NCBI GenBank assembly: GCA_014529385.2
Contig: CM043950.1
Coordinates: 158,366,545-158,430,544 of the forward strand
Length of the DNA stretch: 64,000 nucleotides
Origin: Adiantum capillus-veneris
Taxonomy: Eukaryota > Streptophyta > Polypodiopsida > Polypodiales > Pteridaceae
Direction of reading: 5' to 3'
Shown here: positions 57,001-64,000 of the stretch, piece by piece
Layout: each line of letters starts with the position of its first letter
Position numbering within the stretch: position 1 is the first letter of the stretch
Position numbers and translations under genes: made by a program
The notes under the pieces: generated by a model
What the model was told of the DNA's origin: nothing
Seen by the model: the letters and a program-made list of their open reading frames with translations, nothing else
The model's database searches: none

Positions 57001-58685
57001 AAGAGGATGGCACAAATTTGTGAGATAACTTGAGGCATTTTCTACGAGTGCAATATTGTGTTGATGTATTTTTCATCCTAACATCGTCCATTCTTTTTAG
57101 GAGGCATTGAATGCGGGCATGGTGTACTCTAGAAATGTCTTGGTCAATACACACGGTGAACATGAAGTGGTGGTGTAGTACAGTGGAGATTGTGGCACAT
57201 TGGCATTGCTAGGGAGCAAAAAATTTTGTCCATCATCTTTGGAACTAGACTCCATTGAGGTGAAACAGTCTTCACCTCGGATTTTGTCTCATGTTCCCTA
57301 CAAAAGAAGGTAAATTCCTTAATATCCCAGGTTTACTCTGTGTGGATACCACCATCCTTGCATCTCTGTACAATGATTGTATATCCCTAGGATAAATCTC
57401 ATGGTCCATGTTAATTTCTAGGATGGGTGTTGACTGCAAAGTGGCACATGTCTTTATCTTTCATAAATTTGTTAGCTCACTAGAGGTGTGCCCATCAACC
57501 TGCTGCCTTGATTTTTCTATTTTGATAGAAGCCAATATTTTTTTGCCATGTCATATTAATAGTAGTATCCACCCATACGTAAGTTACATCTCCTTTATCT
57601 TTCCATATTTGACATAGCACTCACCTTGTTGGTTTTTCTAAAGTACTCCACCATCGGAGATGTGAGCTTTGGAAACTTAGACCTTTTGTAGATCTCCTCT
57701 AGGGGGAGCTTAAGGTGTCTCACAACATTCAGAAGAGTGTTAAAAATTCTCTACCTTTTGAATAGAGTAGAATATGAGTATCGTTTGCAACTTATTCAAT
57801 AATACTATCCAATTGTACATTCACTTCTCACTCATGGAGTGGGATCTTTTGATACTTAGCAAGGCACACCAAGTCCAGCCACTCACAATGCATGAGGGAA
57901 TGACAAGTAACTAGCTAATAGCCATGGTAAATTGCTGCTTAGAAATGTAGAGACACAGAGGACTGAGATTTGTGAGAGGGAATGGAAAGTAACTAGCTAA
58001 TAGCCATGTTAAAGTGATGCTTAGAAATGTAGCAACACAAAGGATTGAGAGTTGTGTGTGCAAAGGGAGCAAGTAGTGCACACACAAACATAGTAGCAAA
58101 CATTTGAACTACAAGTTCAATTTGCCTTAAATAGTTGATACATTTTCTCCATTATAATTCAATTGATTATATCCACCAATGACGTTATGCCACACACTTG
58201 CATGATTTGATGGGTCATTGTCATCATGAAAGTAACTATTCATATTTAATGCACCTCCACAATGATAAATCTCCATCATTATGCATATCAAAGAGAATCT
58301 TTGAAAAACATGAGCCAAATGTGGCATTGGTGTGCCAATTTGACTACTCTAATATAGAGAAATCAAATTCACTGACACCAAGGCCTTAGCACCAACATCT
58401 ATCACTTTAATGTATTATTGTGCTTTGACCTCAACTTGTATATCCATTCATCATTTTCTTCAAACATTCCCCATGTAATTGTTGAAGCCAAAAAGCATCA
58501 ATTTTCTTTGCATTTTTCTTGCCCTTATGTTAAGACTAGCACTGAGAGACCTCTTTAAAATATCTAATATTTCAATGATGATTAAAAAAATTATCCCTCC
58601 TCATCTGCACAATATCGCTCGCACCTTGAGAATACAACCAATATTCTTTAAAATGCAACTTCTTTTGCACTCTTGTTTCCTTTGA
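57001..58685. other. Spacer, no gene supported
   Basis: AT-rich, short frames only. An 82-bp direct duplication lies at about 57905-58065. Confidence 0.5.
57905..58065. repeat. 82-bp tandem duplication
   Basis: AACTAGCTAATAGCCATG and CTTAGAAATGTAG recur at a period of 82 bp (landmark CTAGCTAATA at 57911 and 57993). Confidence 0.85.
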
Positions 58686-58689
58686 TTGA

Positions 58690-59480
58690 TCCATAGGCGA
58701 TCTCTTCTGCACCACTATTGTCATACTTGACACCAAAAACTACATCATCATGATTGATTTGATTCCATACACCATCTTGGAAGGAGTAAAATTAGTGCTC
58801 ACCTTGTACATTGTTTTGAAGACCCAAAGTGCCGAGTGTAACTTCTACTCCCAATCTATTGTTCTTTCATTATTTTCTTTTCTTTAGAATGTTTTATAGG
58901 CTCTAGTTAGTAGACTTAGCTTGCCTATCTTAGTGAGGGTAATACACGATTGATTTCTTGTGCATAATAAGATGAGTTCTTACTAATTTATAAACCACCT
59001 TATTTAGGAACTCCTTACCTATCATTAGCTATCTCTATGGGAAATCCAAACCATGTAAGGTATCTAATGATCTTGTACATGAACTTTTCTACCCCCATTT
59101 ATTCCTTTGTTCTTAATGTATTGGCTTCAACCCAGTTTGTGCAACAATTTATTTCCACCAACAAATATGTATCTCCAACAGAGATGCTACAAAGTTCAAC
59201 CCCCATTGTTCAATGGAGCCAAGTGGGAGAACATGCCTATACATGATTTTATATTTCTTGGTTTGTAATTTGTCCTCTATCAAGGAACACATGTATTTAC
59301 ATGTAAGTTTGCATATTTAAACAAAGTCAATCACCAAAGCCCTACATACAACACCTTGCGTGCTATCACCTCTTTTGTAAAATTTCCAATCCCATGTGCT
59401 TCAATGCGCACAAACTCTTTCTTGTACCAAAAAACATAATGCCTCAAAAAACTAAAAATCAAAATGACAGAGAGTGGTTC
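58690..59480 (-). pseudogene. Ty3/gypsy integrase fragment, heavily decayed
   Basis: Found by reading the minus strand across stops: AHGIGNFTKEVIARKVLYVG LW (zinc-binding, HGG-GH region), LTLFKYANLHVNTCVP, HVLPLGSIEQWGLNFVASL (core, region of the first catalytic residue, here LNF for IDF), GKEFLNKVVYKLVRTHLIMH KKSIVYYPH (region before the Glu), and DWE-KLHSALWVFKTMYKVST NFTPSKMVYGIKSIM (core C-terminus). Both ends are truncated. The first catalytic Asp is Asn. Confidence 0.65.
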
Positions 59481-59519
59481 AATTGTAGAACACCTAAATG
59501 ACTTCAACACCAACATAAG

Positions 59520-60331
59520 TCAAGTATCTGTGAATGTCAATTTCAACAACAAAGTGCAAGCTCTCCTTTAGACTATCATCTGTATTAGATAGTTGAAACA
59601 ACCTTGTGATGGTTGTAAGTAACTTTGTCTCTGACCCAAAGACTCTTAAGTTTGATGATGTTGTGGGTGTTCTCCTAAGCAAGGAAATGCAAAGGAGAAG
59701 CACATGTGAATCATCCAGTGCTACATAGTTAGTGAAAACAAGAGGAATGCCAAAGGAGAGGTTCAAAAATAAAAAGGGTCATGATAGCTCAAGATGGAGC
59801 AAGTCAGACACAAAGTTAGTTCTTGAGTGTTGGACCTGCAACAAGAAGGGCCACATCAAGAAGGATTGCTGGTCCAAGAAGAAGAAGGAATGAGAGTCTT
59901 AAGACAACAAACCAACATTGGAAGCCAATGTGGCAGGTAAAATAGAGCAAGATCTCTAATTATTTCACTAGACAATGTGTCCAATTCTTGGATAGTCAAA
60001 TCCGGAGCTTCATTCCATGTGACACCACATAAGCGACATTTTTGAGATTACACAAAAGGTAATTTTGGGTATGTATACTTGGGAGATGATGAATCTTGTG
60101 AGCTTGTCGAGAAAGGTACAATTTGAAAATTACAAATGGAAATGAATGGAAGCTTAAAGATGGTAGGCATGTTCCCTCTCTTTGCATAAACTTGATCTCT
60201 ACATATCAACTAGATGATGAAGGTCACACCATTGCATTCGGAAACAAATGCTGGAAGATCTTGAAAGGATCTTTGCTGATTGAAGAAACAAAAAAGGTTA
60301 TGTATGGTGAGCACACAATCTTCAACTTGTG
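59520..60331 (+). pseudogene. Copia gag C-terminus and protease
   Basis: Gag: NNLVMVVSNFVSDPKTLKFD DVVGVLLSKEMQRRSTCESS, the common plant copia gag signature, then KERFKNKKGHDSSRWSKSD and CCHC CWTCNKKGHIKKDC at 59829-59870. Protease: NSWIVKSGASFHVTPHKRHF, where the catalytic Asp of DSGAS is Lys (codon 59998-60000). Then WKLKDGRHVPSLCINLISTY QLDDEGHTIAFGNKCWKILK. Stops occur after KKKKE and near EQDL. Confidence 0.85.
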
Positions 60332-60352
60332 AAACAACTATATAAGTCAACG

Positions 60353-61240
60353 GTGTAGTGTGGCATTATTGGCTTGGGCATACGAGTGCCAAAGGAATAC
60401 AAATCCTTCAATTAGAGAAGCTTCTACCAAGTTTGAAAGAAGTGGAATTAGAGTTATATGAAGATTGTGTTTATGGTAAACAAAAGATTGTAAAATTCCT
60501 AAAAGTAGTAAATAAAAGAAAAAATAGAAAACTTGAATTGGTTCATTTTGATATATGAGGTCCTCCAAGTACACCATTTCGTGGTGGTTCATTATACTAT
60601 GTAACTTTCATACATGATGCAACAAGGAAGATATTGGTTTATGAAATGAAGAATAGATCCGATGTGTTTTCCATATTTCAAAGGTGGAAAGCCTTTGTGG
60701 AAAATGAAGCAGGTATCAAGGTTAAATGCCTCAGATCCAACAATGGAGGTAAATATTGTAGCCAAACTTTTGAAAGCTTTTGTGCTAGCAATGGCATTTG
60801 AAGGCAAAGGAAAATCCCAAGGACACCTCAACAAAATGGAGTTTTGGAAAGGGTGAACATGACAATCATGGAGTGAGCACAAAGCATGTGGCTACATGTA
60901 GACCTACCACTTGAGATTTGAGCACAGAGTAAGTACATCTATTTATTTGATTAACCAATCACCCTCAATGACATCGAATGGAGGAGTTCCAAAAGAGGCA
61001 TAGACAGGTAAACCAGTGAATTATGCATTTTTGAAAGTTTTTCGATGCAAGGCTTTTATGCACATAGATATAAGCCTAAGGTCAAAGCTTGATGGAAAGT
61101 CTAAAAAGTGTTTCTTCATTGGCTATGGAAAAGCGAACTTTGGGGTATCACCTATGGAATCTTGAAGATGGTAAAATCTTTAGGAGTAGGGGTGTAATTT
61201 TCAACAAACAAAATATGTAAAAAAATTAGTTAGAAAGAAA
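60353..61240 (+). pseudogene. Copia integrase
   Basis: Zinc-binding region LWHYWLGHTSAKGIQIL, then LVHFDIGPP-like core start (first Asp kept, next Trp codon a stop), YVTFIHDATRKILVYEMKNR, and CLRSNNGGKY, where the second catalytic Asp of the LRSD motif is Asn (60739-60741). TPQQNGVLERVN keeps the Glu. Several TGA/TAG stops follow in the C-terminal part. Confidence 0.83.
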
Positions 61241-61366
61241 ACAAACAAAAGGTACAGGTGATGAGTACATAGAGATTGAGGATAGTGTAGACCTAGAGAG
61301 TGAAAGTGATGACAATTTGCAACAACTTCAGTCAAAGAAGGAGCCTCAACCTATGCCCAAAGATCT

Positions 61367-62311
61367 ATGAGATCAAGTAGACCTCTAGAAAATTTTTATC
61401 CTTCCTTAAATCATCCCTTGGCCTCAGATTCTAGAGAGCCAGAGTCATCCAAAGAAGCTATGAAACACAAATTCAAAGAAGACTGGAAGAAGAGAATGCA
61501 AGCCATGATGGGCTCATTACATTGCAACCAAACATTGGAGTTGGTTGAGCTACCTAAAGGTAAGAGAAAATTGCAAAACAAATGGGTGTACAAGTTGAAG
61601 GAAGAAGAAGGTGGGAAGAAAAGGTACAAGTCGAGCCTTGTGATAAAGGGTTTTATTTCAAAAGGAAGGTATTGAATTCAATGAAATATTATCTCCTCTT
61701 ATAAAAATGAATTCCATTAGGCTTGTATTAAGCCTTGTGGCTGCTCACGGTTTAAATCTTGAGCAAATGGATGTAAACATGGAACATTGTTCCCTCATGG
61801 GGACTTGGAGGAGGAAATTTACATGCTTCAACCGAAGGGGTATGGAAAGAATGGTTTATAGGTTAAAGAAGAGCTTGTGTGGTCTAAAGCAAGCATCAAG
61901 ACAGTGGTACCTAAAGTTCAGCTGATGGATGCTACATTATGGATTTAAAAGGTGCAACTCATATCACTGTGTGTACACGTTGAATTTGGGAGATGGGAAG
62001 TTCATGATCCTGATTTGTATGTTGATGACATACTGATTGCAATTGCTAACATACAGGATATCCAAGACCTAGAAGAAGAGTTTTCTAGATCTTCTTCAAT
62101 GAAAGATTTAGGTGCTACAAAGTGGAAACTTGGTATGAAGAAATCAAGGGATAGGTACCAGAAGACACTAAAGCTATCTCAAGAAGATTACATCAGGAAG
62201 ACACTAGAAAGATTTATAGTGCAAGAGGCAAAACCGGTTTCTACACCTTTGGCTAGTCACTTTAAACCAGCCAAAGATTTGTGTCAAAATACACAAGAGG
62301 AGATAGTGTAA
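61367..62311 (+). pseudogene. Copia reverse transcriptase
   Basis: KEDWKKRMQAMMGSLHCNQT LELVELPKGKRKLQNKWVYK opens the RT; after a frame change FNEIFSPLIKMNSIRLVLSL VAAHGLNLEQMDVN, RLKKSLCGLKQASRQWYLKF, and after another LYVDDILIAI with the active site YVDD intact at 62018-62029. It continues MKDLGATKWKLGMKKSRDRY and PVSTPLASHFKPAK. Two frameshifts separate the pieces. Confidence 0.87.
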
Positions 62312-62998
62312 ATGTTTAAAGTTCCATATGATACAATGATAGGTTCTCTGATTTATTCTATGGTTTGGACAAAGCCAGATATTGCACATGTAGTGGGAGT
62401 TGTGAGTAGGTTCATGGATAATCTAGGTGAAGAGCATTAGCAAGCTCTGAAGTGAATACTACGGTATCTTAAAGGTATAATGACAAATACTTTGTGTTTT
62501 GGAGGCAATGAAATTGTGTTGCAAGGGTACACTAATGTAGATATGGCAGGTGACAAAGATACTCGAAGGAGCACTTCTTGGTATGTCTTCACAGTTGGAG
62601 GCATAGTCGTGTGTTGGTCTTAAAAGCTGTAGAAAGTGGTCTCACTTTCTACTACGGAAGAGAAATATGTATCTTTAACGTAGGCCAACAAAGATATTAT
62701 GTGGTTTCACAGATTCTTGGAGGAGCTTGGATACAAACAAGACAGTTGTGTCTTGTATAGTGATAGTCAAAGCATCATTATTCTTGCAAAGAATTCAGCC
62801 TTTCACTCAAGGACAAATCATATAGAGGTGAGATATCTCTTCATACGTACTCTTTTAGAAGAGGGACAATTAAATCTTGAAAAGGTGCACACAAGAAATA
62901 ATCCTATAGATATGTTAACAAAGGTGGATAACAAGGAAAAGTTTGTCAAAATATTCCATTTTGCCAAAATATCATGGCCAAAAGTGATCGAAAACTGA
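62312..62998 (+). pseudogene. Copia RNase H
   Basis: VPYDTMIGSLIYSMVWTKPD IAHVVGVVSRFM, YLKGIMTNTLCFGG, GYTNVDMAGDKDTRRSTSWY (first Asp region: Asn-Val-Asp), VSLSTTEEKYVSL, CVLYSDSQSIIILAKNSAFH SRTNHIEVRY and NPIDMLTKVDNKEKF. Stops interrupt at least four times before the final frame ends at 62996-62998. Confidence 0.85.
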
Positions 62999-63239
62999 TC
63001 AATTGGTTGGCCGGTGGTGAGAGAAGTCTTTGACAGGTGGCCGAATTCAATGGCAGGTCCACAATTTTCAAGTGGTCTTGTCTACAACTATACATGGGCA
63101 AATCGACAAATTTCATGTAGACTTATCTACCCAAGGACGGCCACACATGGATGCATGGGAGTGTTCAAGATGAACTTGTCTACACAAGGACAACTACACA
63201 CACAGATGTCTCTCATGAGAGAGGGAAGCCCTTTTGGCC

Positions 63240-63246
63240 TATAAAG
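63240..63246 (+). promoter_or_regulatory. TATA box in the copia LTR
   Basis: GCCTATAAAGGGAGGCC; the flanking GGCCTATAAAGGGAGGCC is partly palindromic. Confidence 0.55.
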
Positions 63247-63462
63247 GGAGGCCTCTTCTACACACAAAATGATCAATGAAGGTGCATTGAAGGGTGTGTG
63301 AGTTGGTGAAGGTGTGTGAGGTGGTGAGAGTGAAACAAGGATGGAGTCCCAAAAAGGGTTGTTAATCCGTTTGTAACCTACTTCTCATTTGAAGTGCAAA
63401 AGCCATTAAATGACTGCTTTCCGTGGATGTAGCCCACATTGGGTGAACCACGTATTTCATGT

Positions 63463-63463
<1 letters not shown>

Positions 63464-63558
<95 letters not shown>
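63464..63558. repeat. (CT)n microsatellite
   Basis: Uninterrupted CT run of about 95 bp. Confidence 0.98.
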
Positions 63559-63559
<1 letters not shown>

Positions 63560-63639
63560 TGTGTGTAAAATTATCTCTCTCCATTAATGAAAACACTCTA
63601 ATCTCTATTTAGCTATGCCTTTATTCCTAAAAAAATCTT

Positions 63640-64000
63640 TGGTACTTTGGCTAACCAAATGATTTCCATCTTATCAAGATCTAGAAATATTCCTTCAACT
63701 TACACTACGTGGCCCAACAACATGACCTTTTTAACACAAAAAACTTAGCCTTACTGAGGATTCTCTGCACTTCAAAAAACATAACTTTAAATTCTCCAAA
63801 TGCATCTCTTGGGCACCAAAAAGGTTGAAATTATCGACGAATGTTCGCATGAAATTTGTGAGGTAGGGTTCAAAGGTGGGAGATGTAGCTCTTTGACAAG
63901 TAGCTCGAGCACTCTAGAACCCAAACTCATCAATTTTGAAATGAAGTCTCTCCACTTACTGAGATGAATGCTTTTGTCTCTCTATATTTTGGGGTCATTT
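63640..64000 (-). pseudogene. Ty3/gypsy reverse transcriptase fragment
   Basis: The minus strand reads PTFEPYLTNFMRTFVDNFNL FGAQEMHLENLKLCFLKC, the region around the RT active site (FVDN where FVDD is expected), then across stops KGHVVG and LVSQSTKDFFRNKGIAK. The right side continues off the window end. Confidence 0.65.

Larger units (their letters stand above)
59520..63600 (+). mobile_element. Ty1/copia element, plus strand, inactive (5' end missing)
   Basis: Gag tail, protease, integrase, RT and RNase H occur in copia order from 59.52 to 62.998 kb, followed by an LTR-like region with TATA box and a long CT microsatellite. The gag N-terminus, 5' LTR and primer site are absent; the copia begins next to the reverse-oriented gypsy integrase fragment. 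Stops and frameshifts are frequent, and catalytic residues of protease and integrase are replaced. Confidence 0.85.
63000..63600 (+). mobile_element. Candidate 3' LTR of the copia element (limits approximate)
   Basis: Starts soon after the RNase H stop. TATA box CCTATAAAGG at 63238-63247 is about 240 bp in, and the leader beyond it holds the CT microsatellite. No partner LTR and no clean TG...CA pair were identified. Confidence 0.45.

Noticed and set aside
59494-59766. 90-codon minus-strand ORF
   Set aside because: Antisense shadow of the copia gag on the plus strand.
63378-63596. ORF with alternating Arg-Glu
   Set aside because: Minus-strand reading of the CT microsatellite.

Overview
This is 64 kb of plant nuclear DNA. 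It is intron-tolerant, AT-rich and gene-poor, and transposons dominate it. No intact protein-coding gene, rRNA, tRNA, CRISPR array or bacterial-type operon can be supported. The retroelement families, plant-specific domains (DUF8039 next to DUF7869), very long CT/GA/TG microsatellites and multi-kb tandem arrays fit a large land-plant genome. From memory of protein families I lean towards a homosporous fern, with a gymnosperm as the alternative. That is inference, not something the sequence proves.

Layout. 1-2.1 kb: two blocks of a degenerate palindromic repeat built on CTATGGCCCTAGGGCCATAG. 2.4-5.3 kb: an unrecognised minus-strand ORF and the 3' tail of a Ty3/gypsy element with a candidate LTR promoter. 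5.94-9.79 kb: a 3'-truncated, many-times-broken Ty1/copia element on the minus strand; its 5' LTR sits inside a plant gene with a ParB/sulfiredoxin-like domain (9.79-11.05 kb). 11.1-15.6 kb and 17.1-19.1 kb: large arrays of the same palindromic repeat with higher-order periods. 19.19-22.97 kb: the most notable locus, a broken gene joining a DUF8039 domain to a DUF7869 domain with a transposase-like pattern. It is split by a 591-bp CGTACG-rich element whose removal restores the reading frame.

23.2-31.5 kb: a long minus-strand Ty3/gypsy element (LTR, tRNA-Asp-type primer site, 2-kb leader with a 287-bp repeat carrying a 22-bp palindrome, gag, protease, RT, RNase H, part of integrase). 31.5-36.6 kb: no gene supported. 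36.6-43.3 kb: a complete LTR pair holding a nested second LTR and a gag-protease ORF but no polymerase. 43.3-46.1 kb: microsatellites, a foldback and the adjoining LTR of the next element. 46.1-51.0 kb: a minus-strand chromovirus with a chromodomain-like tail. 52.8-54.4 kb: about eleven copies of a 152-bp AT-rich repeat just downstream of a TATA box. 55.3-64.0 kb: copia gag remnants, an integrase remnant, a plus-strand Ty1/copia element (59.5-63.6 kb) with substituted catalytic residues, and another gypsy RT fragment.

The genes do not form a pathway. The region reads as repeated nesting, truncation and decay of retroelements, plus two captured or domesticated-looking protein families (ParB-like and DUF8039-DUF7869) that were themselves broken by later insertions.
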